DNA of 64,000 nt from Lachnospiraceae bacterium (GCA_009911505.1 QXXL01000019.1:29118-93117), one strand, 5' to 3'. Shown: positions 1 to 7,993, numbered from the stretch's first letter. Made by a program: numbers and translations. The notes: generated by a model from the sequence alone, not told the origin.

Positions 1-102
1 TATGTGACGGATATTGAGCTTCGGGCCTTGTCACAGGTTCTGGGTGTCAGCTATGCCTATCTGATTGACGGGGAAGATAAACAGCAAAAAGCTGGCGACT
101 AA
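1..102 (+). CDS. C-terminal end of an XRE-family helix-turn-helix regulator (partial)
   Basis: The window opens inside a reading frame that ends at the TAA at 100-102. The 33 visible residues contain ELRALSQVLGVSYAYLIDGE, which is the last helix and tail of a Cro/CI-type HTH domain: residues that choose the regulator's 'current context' followed by a short acidic end. The complete XRE regulator at 2545 ends in the same style (VAILSEYFNISTDELLG). Only the end of the gene is present, so target, start and length cannot be judged. Confidence 0.7.
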   Translation, partial: YVTDIELRALSQVLGVSYAYLIDGEDKQQKAGD

Positions 103-181
103 CACACTCTCCAAATTTGCAAATTCTGCTTAATAAAAAGGACATGGACTTAGAAAATCTTCACTGCAGGCTTTATCAGAG

Positions 182-211
182 GGCAGTTAAGCCCAAAAGT
201 GCCTAACTGCC
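182..211. terminator. Hairpin between the partial regulator and the anti-sigma gene
   Basis: Eight-base perfect arms GGCAGTTA (182-189) and TAACTGCC (204-211) enclose a 14-base loop in the convergent gap between two genes. It lacks a convincing T-run on either side, so it is only a weak transcription-terminator candidate. Confidence 0.3.
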
Positions 212-241
212 TTATCATTAAAACATATTATAGGCTTACCA

Positions 242-1303
242 TCATTCAATGCCCAAAATACCATTGATTGCGTAGACGGTATCCTCATCCAGAGGTTCCG
301 TATAGATGCCGCCGAACTCGTAAAATCTTCCGCTCAAAGCCGTGTATTTCCAACTGTCAATCGTCGTGCCGCTTCGGAGCGTGATGGTGAGATATCGGGT
401 TGCCCATGTTTCTTCGCCGCTTGTGAGTTTATCATCATCATCCGTGGAGAAGCTGTAGATATATTTATCATTTTCGCTGTAGGAGCTTTCCCAACTGGCT
501 GCACTATTACAGACCACATTCACCGTGCTGTCATAAAACAATGCTACAGAATCACGGTCATCATATGTGTGCGTACCGACCTGCTTTTGGATCTGCTTCC
601 CAAAATCAGTGTTGTTGCTCGTGGACGGTGCCGCCGTAATTCTCACAATATCATCCGCGCCCGCCACATTGTAGATTATGCGGTATACATCGCCATAGGT
701 GTATGGGGAAAGGTCAGCATCCGGAAACTGTGCCCTGGTGTCGCCCTCAATCTCAGCAAGTTCATAATCCGTTGCCCCATCCCCGCGGGCCTGGGCAAGT
801 ATGCTGTCCATGACCAGAAAGCTCCGGTACTCCCACAGCCGCAGCGTGCCTGCTGCATCTTCGCTGATAAGATACTTGATTTCATCCATATCCTTGACGC
901 GATACCAGATGTTTTCGCCATATTGTATATATATCTCTCCGACAAAGGGCTGTAGATTTTCCGTGCTGTCCGGTGATTCCGGCCCATCGATACCGATACC
1001 TGTGGAACTGCCTGCATAAATCTGTTCATAGACCGCTATCCGGCTATCAACCGGGATTGTGGTTTCTACCGCTGCCGTATCCATGGTTCCGCCGGTCTTT
1101 ATTGCGGCCAGAAGCTGTTCCTGCACGGTTTCTTTGCCTCCCGATGGCCATAAGGCAGCAGCCACGCCCACAACAAGGCACACACAGGCAGCGGCGGCAA
1201 TCCACCTGTGCCAGCCGTACTTTTTCTTTGTATCATTGACCGCACCATAGATCAGGTCATCATTGATTTTTCCAAATGCGTAGGCAAGCCTTTCACTTTT
1301 CAT
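242..1303 (-). CDS. Probable anti-sigma factor, single-pass membrane protein
   Basis: A 353-residue protein with a short cytoplasmic N-terminus (about 1-33), one hydrophobic segment at about 34-51 (WIAAAACVCLVVGVAAALW) and a long polar, presumably extracytoplasmic part with no domain I recognise. Its ATG overlaps the stop of the ECF sigma gene by four bases (ATGA), so the two are co-translated. That arrangement, with a membrane protein directly behind an ECF sigma factor, is the usual one for an anti-sigma factor holding its sigma at the membrane until a signal arrives. The function is inferred from this context and topology; there is no zinc-binding anti-sigma motif. Confidence 0.6.
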   Translation of the reverse strand: MKSERLAYAFGKINDDLIYGAVNDTKKKYGWHRWIAAAACVCLVVGVAAALWPSGGKETVQEQLLAAIKTGGTMDTAAVETTIPVDSRIAVYEQIYAGSSTGIGIDGPESPDSTENLQPFVGEIYIQYGENIWYRVKDMDEIKYLISEDAAGTLRLWEYRSFLVMDSILAQARGDGATDYELAEIEGDTRAQFPDADLSPYTYGDVYRIIYNVAGADDIVRITAAPSTSNNTDFGKQIQKQVGTHTYDDRDSVALFYDSTVNVVCNSAASWESSYSENDKYIYSFSTDDDDKLTSGEETWATRYLTITLRSGTTIDSWKYTALSGRFYEFGGIYTEPLDEDTVYAINGILGIE

Positions 1304-1860
1304 AGCATGATACCCTCCTTTTCAAGATGTGTTTTTAATTCATTCCGCATACGGAAAAGCAGGGACGCGGTTTTGTTCTCACTTATGCCGTAGCTTTCAG
1401 CAATATCCCGTATCGGGTATAGATACCAATAACGGCGGATAAATATATTGCGTTTCTGTTCAGGCTGCGCATACAGGAACTGATTCAGCGATTCTACCAG
1501 CACCATTTCATCAACGCTCTGCTCCACATCCGTTTCTGCAGGAATGCAGTCTTCCAGCTCTGACAGCATAAGCCCAGTCTGCCCCCGCCCCCGTTTTTCG
1601 GCATTGTACTGCTTAAAGCGGTCAAGTGATAGATTCCGTATAATCTTACCCAAATAAGTTGACAAGCGGTTGGGGCGCTGCGGCGGCAGGGACTTCCACG
1701 CCCTTAACCAGGTATCATTGACGCATTCTTCCGCATCCTCATTGCTATGCAGAATGTTATAGGAAATGGTATGGCAGTAGCTGCCGTACTTCTCTGCTGT
1801 TGCGGTTATGGCAGCTTCGTTTCTCTCCCAATACAATTCAATAATTTCATTGTCTTTCAT
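1300..1860 (-). CDS. ECF-type RNA polymerase sigma factor
   Basis: A 186-residue sigma-70 family protein with only regions 2 and 4. Region 2 lies at about 10-80 and includes NEDAEECVNDTWLRAWK, the helix that contacts core polymerase and the -10 element. Region 4 at about 120-180 contains the IRDIAESYGISENKTASLLFRMRN helix-turn-helix for the -35 element. A good ribosome binding site (GGAAAGGAGG) precedes the ATG. It is followed with a four-base overlap by the membrane-bound partner. A near-palindrome (GTAAAGGCCTTTCAC, about 1881-1895) sits just upstream and could be an operator. The regulon is unknown; being on the element, it may sense host envelope conditions. Confidence 0.85.
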   Translation of the reverse strand: MKDNEIIELYWERNEAAITATAEKYGSYCHTISYNILHSNEDAEECVNDTWLRAWKSLPPQRPNRLSTYLGKIIRNLSLDRFKQYNAEKRGRGQTGLMLSELEDCIPAETDVEQSVDEMVLVESLNQFLYAQPEQKRNIFIRRYWYLYPIRDIAESYGISENKTASLLFRMRNELKTHLEKEGIML

Positions 1861-2047
1861 TGCGTCCTCCTTTCCTTATGCGTAAAGGCCTTTCACTTAT
1901 ATACACGAAATAATCTGTTGTTCATTGCGTGGAAAATGAAATTTTTCAGATAGGCTTAAAATTTTATGATGATAAAGCAGAAAAGGGACTGGAGAACCGC
2001 AATCCCCCAACCCCATATTCTGCCAAAATCTCAATATTGGGCATCTA

Positions 2048-2383
2048 CTACTCCAGTTCCATCTTCTCTGCCCACTTCAGCTCCTCGTTCTCCTTCAGGA
2101 GCCCCATGTGGAACAATACCTGGATGCAGTCTGCATAGCCCTGGATGTAGGCACGCTTCTCCTGGGCGGATGAAAAATCTTCCAGGCACTCCTTCATCTC
2201 CTCTGCCTTTTCCTGTCCGTCTGCAGGCAGGCTTTCCAGAAACGCCTCCCATTCCTGCTCTGTCTCTTTCCATGCCTCCAGTGCCGCTTCAAACTCCGGG
2301 GTGCGCACATAGCTCTCCCGTTTTACATTCTCCCCATTCAAAGTGCCTAAAAACTGGGCAAACTTTAACCATACGTCACTCAT
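2048..2383 (-). CDS. Small acidic helical protein of unknown function
   Basis: The 111-residue product starts at the ATG at 2383, chosen because AAAGGAG lies nine bases upstream; a longer open frame runs back to 2569 but would cross the operator region and the divergent regulator's start. The sequence is rich in Glu and Lys and predicted helical (for example EAWKETEQEWEAFLESLPADG). No signal peptide or membrane segment is visible. It is divergently arranged with the XRE regulator at 2545 and shares its operator-bearing intergenic region, so it is a likely regulatory target. I do not recognise the family. Confidence 0.6.
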   Translation of the reverse strand: MSDVWLKFAQFLGTLNGENVKRESYVRTPEFEAALEAWKETEQEWEAFLESLPADGQEKAEEMKECLEDFSSAQEKRAYIQGYADCIQVLFHMGLLKENEELKWAEKMELE

Positions 2384-2460
2384 TGTAAAAATCTCCTTTG
2401 CCATATCTTTCTTATCTCCCAGTATTCCCCAATCCCGCCAATATCTCTCCCTTGTTCTTC

Positions 2461-2532
2461 TATACTTCATCTTTAGAAGTATATTATCACGCTGTTTCGG
2501 TAAAATCAATTCATATACTTCATCTTTAGAAG
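2461..2532. promoter_or_regulatory. Paired 19-bp operator repeats between divergent genes
   Basis: The 19-mer TATACTTCATCTTTAGAAG occurs twice in the same orientation, at 2461-2479 and 2514-2532, 53 bp apart start to start (about five helical turns). The first copy is also a dyad, with TACTTC and GAAGTA arms separated by seven bases. The pair sits between the hypothetical gene reading left and the XRE regulator reading right. This is what is expected of a dimeric repressor's operators controlling its own gene and its neighbour. Confidence 0.7.
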
Positions 2533-2544
2533 GGAAGGCTGTAT

Positions 2545-2799
2545 ATGAAAATCTACTGGAACGGTACATCCAAAAACATCATAGGCCCGAAAGTGAAGCA
2601 GCTCCGCACTGCACAGGGGCTTTCCCAGGCCGCCCTTGCAGGCAGGCTCCAGCTTCTGGGCATGGAATGCAGCGACCTGACCATCCTGCGGATCGAACAG
2701 GGCAGCCGCTTCGTCCCGGACTATGAGGTGGCGATCCTTTCCGAATATTTTAACATATCCACGGATGAACTGCTTGGGAAAGGGGAGCCGGGACGATGA
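2545..2799 (+). CDS. XRE-family transcriptional regulator
   Basis: An 84-residue protein that is essentially one Cro/CI helix-turn-helix domain: GPKVKQLRTAQGLSQAALAG (helices 1-2), then the recognition region around SDLTILRIEQGSRFVPDYE, and a dimerisation tail. AGAAGGGAAGG just before the ATG serves as ribosome binding site and overlaps the end of the second operator repeat, so bound protein would also cover the start of its own gene. It is the only rightward gene in the cargo part of the element. It is probably an autoregulated repressor of the divergent gene at 2048-2383. Confidence 0.85.
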   Translation: MKIYWNGTSKNIIGPKVKQLRTAQGLSQAALAGRLQLLGMECSDLTILRIEQGSRFVPDYEVAILSEYFNISTDELLGKGEPGR

Positions 2800-2824
2800 A
2801 TATATCCTGCAGGCTCCCCTTTAT

Positions 2825-3199
2825 CTATCCCTTGAATGCCTCCAGTGACGACATGATTCCGTTTAAGGCATCCTCGTCAAACCCAAAAGCTGCTCCCTCC
2901 CTTTCCTCTGCGCCGTCCGGCCCAGCCGGTTCCCCTGCCGTTTCATTGCGGGGCGCCTCCTGCCTTTCCTGCTCCCTGATCACCTGCAGCACAAACTGCC
3001 GTATCTTTTCATAGTCAACCTGCGCCTGTACTGCAGAAATACCTGCCGCCGCTCCGCCGTTCTGGTATGCCAGCACCGCATTGACGATGTACTGCGCCTT
3101 CCCCCGTTCCATACGGTTCAAAAACTCCGCCACCTGCACATGGGCAGGGTCGTTTTTGTTGAACCCTATGGTGGTCACAAATGCGTTCTTTTTCCCCAT
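2825..3199 (-). CDS. ParR/StbB-like DNA-binding segregation adaptor
   Basis: 124 residues. The N-terminal part (VTTIGFNKNDPAHVQVAEFL, then NRMERGKAQYIVNAVLAYQNG) matches the pattern of ParR/StbB centromere-binding adaptors: a beta strand followed by two helices, as in ribbon-helix-helix proteins. The C-terminal part from about 85 is acidic and low in complexity and ends in a short helix (NGIMSSLEAF), as expected for the ParM-contacting tail. It starts five bases after the actin-like gene's stop, the usual parM-parR order. In a working system it would bind parC and couple it to the ParM filament. Confidence 0.65.
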   Translation of the reverse strand: MGKKNAFVTTIGFNKNDPAHVQVAEFLNRMERGKAQYIVNAVLAYQNGGAAAGISAVQAQVDYEKIRQFVLQVIREQERQEAPRNETAGEPAGPDGAEEREGAAFGFDEDALNGIMSSLEAFKG

Positions 3200-3204
3200 G
3201 GCAG

Positions 3205-4133
3205 TTACCTGCCTTTCCTCTGTATCTGGTAGAGCAGGCCGTAGCCCTTTGCGTTGGCGCAGATGTCCTCCACGAAGATGCAGCGCCCGATCTTATCCGA
3301 ACTTTCCAGGTATTTCTTAAGCAGCATCGCCCCGCCGCCGATGAACACCACGCAGCTGGTCTTTAAGTCAATCCCCCGCTCCCTGAGCGTCCCCAGGATG
3401 TCGTCCACGAAGGTCCTGGTCATGTCCCCCACGATGCGCAGAACCTCCCCGTCATAGTCCGTCTTCCCTCCCCGGATGATCCGGTCAATGTCCGTATCAT
3501 CCAGCAGGATATCCTTCTCGGAGTTGATGCGGGAAGCCACGTCATTATACAGCTTGATGACGCCTTTCTCCAGAGAGTCGCATATGCCTAAGTCCGGCCT
3601 GCCTCCCCGGATCAGAAGGTAATCCAGCGTGAAGCCCCCGATTCCACCGTGACGACCTTGTTGAACTCCGCTACCCTCTGGTAGACGGTCATGGCGGCTG
3701 CATAGTCCTGGGGGAAAGCAGCCGCATCCGTTATCTCCACCTTATAAGAGATGCCCTTATAGGTGAACTGCTGGATGCCCCGGCCCTTGAAATACTCCTC
3801 GAACTTCCGGTACAGTGCGCCGTAATGCTTCGGGGGCAGCCCCACCGGCAGCACTGCCTGGATGATGGTATCCTGCGCACCAAGCATCTGCTTCTCCGCC
3901 TCCATCGCAACCGCAAACAGCGTCAGGATGAAAAAACGGTCATCCACCGTCTTGTCCCGCATATAGGGTATCCGCTGCTCTGCAAGGGCATAGTAGCGCC
4001 CGCCATAATGCAGGTATTCCCCCAGCGCGGGCCTGCAGTCGCCCTCCACAAATCCGGAAGTGAATACTTTATGCTCTGTCTTCATGTTCCTGTTCCCGTG
4101 GTCTATCGGTACAATAATTTTCTGATACATCAT
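3205..4133 (-). pseudogene. ParM/StbA-type actin-like ATPase, broken by a one-base deletion
   Basis: Two consecutive frames together give one actin-fold segregation ATPase of about 309 residues, close to ParM's usual 320. The first frame (4133 to 3612) has the phosphate-1 loop (IDHGNRNMKT) and runs to FNKVVTVE, then drifts and stops. The second, from just left of the break down to 3205, reads GFTLDYLLIRGG, then NDVASRINSEKDILLDD and the FIGGGAMLL adenosine motif. Adding one base between 3643 and 3642 restores VTVDIGGFTLDY, the phosphate-2 loop, so exactly one base of the Asp codon is missing. The ATG at 4133 has AAAGGAG upstream. If the deletion is real, filament-driven partitioning is lost. 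Confidence 0.8.
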
Positions 4134-4164
4134 AGCGTCAGCTCCTTTATGTTTTATTTACTGT

Positions 4165-4226
4165 TTTATACGCATGGTGTAAGTAAAAGCCAACAGTGTT
4201 ATGTAAAAATAGAGGGATTTTACATA
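4165..4226 (-). promoter_or_regulatory. Promoter and dyad upstream of parM (possible parC/operator)
   Basis: On the leftward strand, TTGGCT (4193-4188), a 17-base spacer and TATAAA (4170-4165) form a good sigma-A promoter for the parM-parR pair. Just upstream lies a perfect dyad, TATGTAAAA (4200-4208) and TTTTACATA (4218-4226), with a nine-base centre. ParR-type proteins bind repeats beside their own promoter, so this is a candidate centromere or operator, though only one dyad is obvious. Confidence 0.5.
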
Positions 4227-4236
4227 TTGTGTGCAT

Positions 4237-4270
4237 AAAAAAGGACGGAACCCCATATGGAAGTCCGCCC
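4237..4270 (-). terminator. Intrinsic terminator after the toxin-antitoxin pair
   Basis: Read leftwards, GGGCGGA (4270-4264) pairs with TCCGTCC (4249-4243) and is followed by six T residues (4242-4237). It separates the PIN toxin gene from the parM promoter. Confidence 0.6.
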
Positions 4271-4308
4271 TGAAATAAATTATGCTTTATGATGGATTGC
4301 CCTGCATA

Positions 4309-4719
4309 CTACCTGTCCAGTCCCAGCCATTCAGCCGGAGTCAAGACAGGCAGGGAAACATCTTTGTAATCTTTCCGGTTTGCAGTGATAAGGTAATCCA
4401 TCCGGTTATTCCGCCCTGTCATATATTGCACACAGTCCTCAAAGTCTTTCCATTTCTGTCCAAACGCATCCCGGATGTCCTTTTCCGTTACGGAGAGAAC
4501 CGTTACCAGGCAGAAGATGTTTTCCATGATAACATATGTCCGTTCTGTGTCATGTGTTTCCTTACGGATGATATAAAACAGATCCGTTACAGAAGATGCC
4601 GTTATACATGCAAGGACCTCCTGTTCCCTGATCTTCCTGAATAGTCCCACGGAAATATCATACCCGTTTCTTTTGAGGACCATATCCAGAAGTACATTGG
4701 TATCAATTAACAGCTTCAT
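4309..4719 (-). CDS. PIN-domain ribonuclease toxin (VapC-like)
   Basis: A 136-residue PIN domain. The N-terminal strand MKLLIDTNVLLDMVLKR carries the first catalytic Asp. SSVTDLFYIIRK is the usual central helix. Near the C-terminus DFEDCVQYM and MDYLITANRKDY supply the remaining acidic residues that bind Mg2+. PIN toxins of this group cleave RNA and stop growth unless bound by an antitoxin. The gene overlaps the small upstream gene by 17 bases, typical of toxin-antitoxin pairs, and a terminator follows. All expected catalytic positions appear present. The cleaved RNA is unknown. Confidence 0.8.
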   Translation of the reverse strand: MKLLIDTNVLLDMVLKRNGYDISVGLFRKIREQEVLACITASSVTDLFYIIRKETHDTERTYVIMENIFCLVTVLSVTEKDIRDAFGQKWKDFEDCVQYMTGRNNRMDYLITANRKDYKDVSLPVLTPAEWLGLDR

Positions 4720-4939
4720 ACCGTTCCCTCATCCTTTCCTCTCTGTATTCCTCCAGTGTTTTCCCTGTATCCGGTATCACACCTACGATATTCCCCAGAA
4801 TATCATCCAGCGGTTTTTCACTTCCGGGCATTTCCTTCGTCTGCTGTGAGCTGAGGAACTGCACAAAGCTATATATCGTTTCTATCTGGTTTTCCGGCAG
4901 GGCGTTCAACAGATTTATCGTTTTCTCCAATGTTGACAT
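4703..4939 (-). CDS. Antitoxin partner of the PIN toxin
   Basis: 78 residues from the ATG at 4939, chosen because GGAAAGGAG stands just upstream; an in-frame ATG at 4963 has no such site. The N-terminus (MSTLEKTINLLNALPENQIE, then TIYSFVQFLSSQQ) is helical. The C-terminal half is charged (DDILGNIVGVIPDTGKTLEEYREERMRERY) and looks like an unfolded toxin-wrapping tail. Position immediately upstream of, and overlapping, the PIN toxin assigns the role; the sequence by itself has no named DNA-binding motif that I recognise. As an addiction module it would select for retention of the element. Confidence 0.7.
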   Translation of the reverse strand: MSTLEKTINLLNALPENQIETIYSFVQFLSSQQTKEMPGSEKPLDDILGNIVGVIPDTGKTLEEYREERMRERYEAVN

Positions 4940-5008
4940 ACCATTCTCCTTTCCATGATCCATAGGCCACTTTACGCTTTTTATATATTATACCATCCTT
5001 TGCACAAA

Positions 5009-6310
5009 TTAACTATTTCTTTTTTTCTGCTCCAGCCCATAAAGGTAGTCATCCACGCCCTTCACATGCTCCGCCCAGTCGCCGTCCTCATCCGTATCCC
5101 AGGTCAGTGCCTTTGCGGGCAGGTCGATTTCCCGGCAGATCTCCGACAGCTTCCTGCATCCTCTCTGGATGTTCTGGCGCTTCACATTCTTCTTCTCGCA
5201 GGGGATTTCCTTCCCCTCCCGGTATTTCCGGTAATTCTCGCAGTGGGCGCATTTCTCGTTGTAGTCCCCCCTGCAGGCAGTCTTCAGCAGCTTGTCCATG
5301 TCATAGGCTTCATAGACCGCTTCCGTCCCCATCAGCTTCATCGCCTGTAAGAATGGAGGAAGGTTCGCGTACTGGTTCGCCCCAGGCACGCACCCGAAGG
5401 TCCTGCCGGACAGGGCATGCGCAAGGTCGCCCTTCAGCGGCCCCTCCGTAACAAACAGGGTCTTTTCCCCCGCTCTCCCCGCCAGATGGACGGGGCTTCC
5501 GGAGGATGTACCCATGTGGAAGTTCGTACTGGAGAGCCAGATATACTTCCTGCCGTCATAAGGGTGGTCAAGGCGGATCTGCGCCCCGACGATCATGTGG
5601 TCCATGTTGCGTACTGGCACGAGAAAACCGGAGGACTTATTGGAGAAATGGATGGTCCATTCCCCATCTTTGTCCTGATAGAATCCCGGCACGCCCTTTA
5701 CGGTGCATCCCGCCTCCAGCAGTTTCTTTGTCAGCTTCTTGAAGCCAAAGACCGGTGTGCTCTTATAGCCGTTCTCCTCTATCTGCTGCTCCGTGAACCC
5801 GCGCCTTAAAAGATTCTGCCTGTGTGTGTCCGCAAGCACCAGCATGGAAAAGAACATGCTGTATGTCTTATGCCGTATCGCATCCGGCGCTGGCGGGGCA
5901 TTCTCTATCTCCGGCTCCTTGGGGGCGATCATCTTTTTCCTTACCTGGTAGGAAGGCGCCTGCTCATTCCTTCCAAGGGCATCCTTGATCTCCCTGCAGG
6001 CGGTCTGGTTGTCCATCCCATATATCTTCCCATACAGGGTGAGCATGCCACCGCTTTCCCCGCACCTGTTGCACTTGAATACATTCTTTTTCAGGTTCAG
6101 GTTGAGCTTGCCTTTCGTCTCCCCGCAGAAAGGGCAGTCCGCATCCAGGCTCACTGTATTCTTATGCCTGATACGGAGGTTCAGGAGATATGCCACTTCC
6201 CTGATGGTAAAAGGAAAATCCTGGTACAAGGCCCTCCTCCTTTCCACAGCCTGGAACCAGGCTGCCTTTCCTATAAGGGCAGCGCATGGTACGCACTGCC
6301 CGTTGTCCAT
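5009..6310 (-). CDS. CHC2 zinc-finger / Toprim-type primase-like protein (DUF3854-like)
   Basis: 433 residues. The first third holds a DnaG-type zinc ribbon with C59-x2-C62 and C80-x2-C83 (CPFCGETKG and FKCNRCGESGG). The middle contains a Toprim-like stretch: LFVTEGPLKGDLAHAL with the acidic catalytic Glu, then AVYEAYDMDKL with the DxD-type metal site. The C-terminal part has a second Cys cluster (CRGDYNEKCAHC). This architecture occurs in plasmid and integrative-element primases that start lagging-strand synthesis after conjugation or during element replication. It lies five bases after the annealing-protein gene in the same leftward operon. Confidence 0.7.
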   Translation of the reverse strand: MDNGQCVPCAALIGKAAWFQAVERRRALYQDFPFTIREVAYLLNLRIRHKNTVSLDADCPFCGETKGKLNLNLKKNVFKCNRCGESGGMLTLYGKIYGMDNQTACREIKDALGRNEQAPSYQVRKKMIAPKEPEIENAPPAPDAIRHKTYSMFFSMLVLADTHRQNLLRRGFTEQQIEENGYKSTPVFGFKKLTKKLLEAGCTVKGVPGFYQDKDGEWTIHFSNKSSGFLVPVRNMDHMIVGAQIRLDHPYDGRKYIWLSSTNFHMGTSSGSPVHLAGRAGEKTLFVTEGPLKGDLAHALSGRTFGCVPGANQYANLPPFLQAMKLMGTEAVYEAYDMDKLLKTACRGDYNEKCAHCENYRKYREGKEIPCEKKNVKRQNIQRGCRKLSEICREIDLPAKALTWDTDEDGDWAEHVKGVDDYLYGLEQKKRNS

Positions 6311-6315
6311 TATCC

Positions 6316-7542
6316 TTAACCTGCCTGCCCTAATGCTGCATCGAGCAGGAACTTTGCCGCCGCACGCAGGAGGTTATCGGGGCCGCCATAGGAGTCCGCA
6401 TACCACTGCAGACTCGTGGGCTTCTCCACAGCCACCTGCCCCAGCGTCTTGCCTTTGTTGTATCCCATGGGGATGACCACTGCGGCTGCGCTGTCACGGT
6501 TTAACATGGAGTAGATCTGCTCCACGGGCATGTCCCTGCGGATCGTTCCTGCCGCCTGTGCATTGGTGCCTTTTGCAGATGCCGTATTCCCGGCTGCGTT
6601 CCCGGCTTTCATTGCTGCAGGGCGGCTGTTATCTGCGGCTGCCCTGCTTCCCTTTGCAGCCTGCTGAGCTGCCTGCCTGTTCTGCATGGCGGGCGGCATC
6701 CCCTGTACGGGCTGCTGCGTCTGTGCTGCTGGAGCCGTTCCCTGCGCTGCCTGTTTCGCTGCCGTGGGAGCTGTTCCCTGTGCTGCCTGTCTCGCTGCTG
6801 CGGGAGCCATTCCCTGCGCCGTCTGCCTTGCTGCTGTGGAGACTGTTCCCTGTGCTGCCTGTCTGGAAGCCGCCGGTGCTGCACCTGCCTGCTGCATGGC
6901 GGGCGGCATTCCCATGACCTGCCCCACGTCTTCCGGCATGGGGATGTATTCCTCTATCCCGTACTGTCCGGGGAAAGCTTCCTCCTGGAGAATCTCACCG
7001 TCACCGGCTGCACCTTCCTGAAGGGCGGAATCCATGTATGTGCCTTCCGGCAGTGCGCCTCCCATCCCTGCGACCATCTGCGCATCAAAAGGCGCTTCCG
7101 TCACTTCCGGGTCCATGTCCCCTTCCCTGTCGGCAAACTGCAGCCCGAAGCCTGCATCCGACAATGCCCTTCCGACGGCAGCCGTTTCCGCCAGCTCCAC
7201 GAACTTGTTCCCGAACTGGCCGTCCGCAGACATGTATTTCTGTGCCAGCGCATTGGAGATGAAATTGTCCTCATGGTCATTGCGGTTTAAGTATACCCTC
7301 GCCTCCACGATGGCCACCTGCTCCGTCAGCTTCAGGATCTTCTTTACAATCTTCCCCTCCGGGTATCTTAAGCGGAACCAGAGCTTGCGGTAGGCAACGT
7401 CAAGGTAGTATTTCCCTGCCTGCCCCTCATTCTGGATCAGGCGCATGTACTTCCTGGGGTCAAAGCCCTCCACTCTGTTCAGGTTCCTGATCTCCGCCAC
7501 CTCGTCATACATGCAGGCGCTGTTCATTGTCATCTCATTCAT
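6316..7542 (-). CDS. Probable single-strand DNA annealing protein (ERF/Rad52-like core) with Ala/Gln-rich tail
   Basis: 408 residues from the ATG at 7542, which follows AGGAAGGAGAGAAGACAG. An upstream in-frame ATG at 7578 lacks a site. The N-terminal 150 residues contain YYLDVAYRKLWFRLRYPEGK, IVEARVYLNR and FVELAETAAVGRALSDAGFG. The last is the 'ETxAvGRAL...G' signature seen in phage ERF and related annealing proteins. A long low-complexity Ala/Gln/Gly/Pro linker follows, including four 12-residue repeats. A conserved C-terminus (MPVEQIYSMLNRDSAAAVVIPMG, cut here to the key part VIPMGYNKGKTLGQV) resembles the 'GKYKGKTLGEI' module found behind such proteins. It probably works with the YqaJ-type exonuclease at 12680. 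Family assignment is by motif only. Confidence 0.55.
   Translation of the reverse strand: MNEMTMNSACMYDEVAEIRNLNRVEGFDPRKYMRLIQNEGQAGKYYLDVAYRKLWFRLRYPEGKIVKKILKLTEQVAIVEARVYLNRNDHEDNFISNALAQKYMSADGQFGNKFVELAETAAVGRALSDAGFGLQFADREGDMDPEVTEAPFDAQMVAGMGGALPEGTYMDSALQEGAAGDGEILQEEAFPGQYGIEEYIPMPEDVGQVMGMPPAMQQAGAAPAASRQAAQGTVSTAARQTAQGMAPAAARQAAQGTAPTAAKQAAQGTAPAAQTQQPVQGMPPAMQNRQAAQQAAKGSRAAADNSRPAAMKAGNAAGNTASAKGTNAQAAGTIRRDMPVEQIYSMLNRDSAAAVVIPMGYNKGKTLGQVAVEKPTSLQWYADSYGGPDNLLRAAAKFLLDAALGQAG
6721..6864 (-). repeat. Four tandem 36-bp coding repeats in the annealing protein
   Basis: Translated leftwards the stretch is four 12-residue units of the form RQAAQGTAPTAA, with the variants RQAAQGTVSTAA, RQTAQGMAPAAA and KQAAQGTAPAAQ. 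The units lie in a flexible linker. Such repeats expand and contract by slippage or recombination, so the linker length is expected to vary between related elements. Confidence 0.8.
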
Positions 7543-7642
7543 CTGTCTTCTCTCCTTCCTTTTTCTGGGAAAGGGCATATATAAATAAATACCCGCCTCC
7601 CCACATTTTCTTGAATTTTTTTATGGTTTCTTTCAGATTTCC

Positions 7643-7993
7643 TTACACAAGGTATCTGCACATGTAATTTTCAAAGCTGTCATGATCGCTCCAGTCCGCC
7701 GTTTCAGCTTCTTCTTCTGCTACGACGTCCCACAGTTCCAGCAGGTCGTTGTCATACCCGGACGTATCCGCATCAAGCCCATGGTGCAGGCAGTATGCCG
7801 TCCACAGGCAGCGGAGCTGGTCCCTGCTGAGTTCCTCATCGAAACAGCCCTGTCTGGCAAACTCCTTCAGATAATCCATCTCAGCCTTCCGGCTGACCTT
7901 ACCCTGGAGGGATTCGATGATCCCTGCGGCGGCATGATAACCGTCCCGCCGCAGTATGCCTAACTGGAACTGGATGTCTGCTTCATTTTTCAT
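7643..7993 (-). CDS. Hypothetical protein
   Basis: 116 residues, acidic, without signal peptide or membrane segment. AAGGAGCCAGAA precedes the ATG. Visible features are a helical N-terminus (DIQFQLGILRRDGYHAAAGI), a central RDQLRCLWTAYCLHHGLDAD stretch and a C-terminus rich in Glu and Asp. I do not recognise the family. It lies in the leftward operon between the methylase-like gene and the annealing protein, so a DNA-processing accessory or anti-host role is possible but only by position. Confidence 0.6.
   Translation of the reverse strand: MKNEADIQFQLGILRRDGYHAAAGIIESLQGKVSRKAEMDYLKEFARQGCFDEELSRDQLRCLWTAYCLHHGLDADTSGYDNDLLELWDVVAEEEAETADWSDHDSFENYMCRYLV

Noticed and set aside
242..1860. 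Insertion sequence at the left edge
   Set aside because: No transposase-like motif or terminal repeats; the two genes are a sigma factor and membrane partner.
3600..3660. Programmed ribosomal frameshift in parM
   Set aside because: There is no heptameric slippery sequence or downstream pseudoknot of the usual type, and other ParM proteins are made from one frame.
6721..6864. CRISPR-like regular 36-bp repeats
   Set aside because: The units are directly adjacent with no spacers and encode a 12-residue protein repeat in frame; this is a coding minisatellite.
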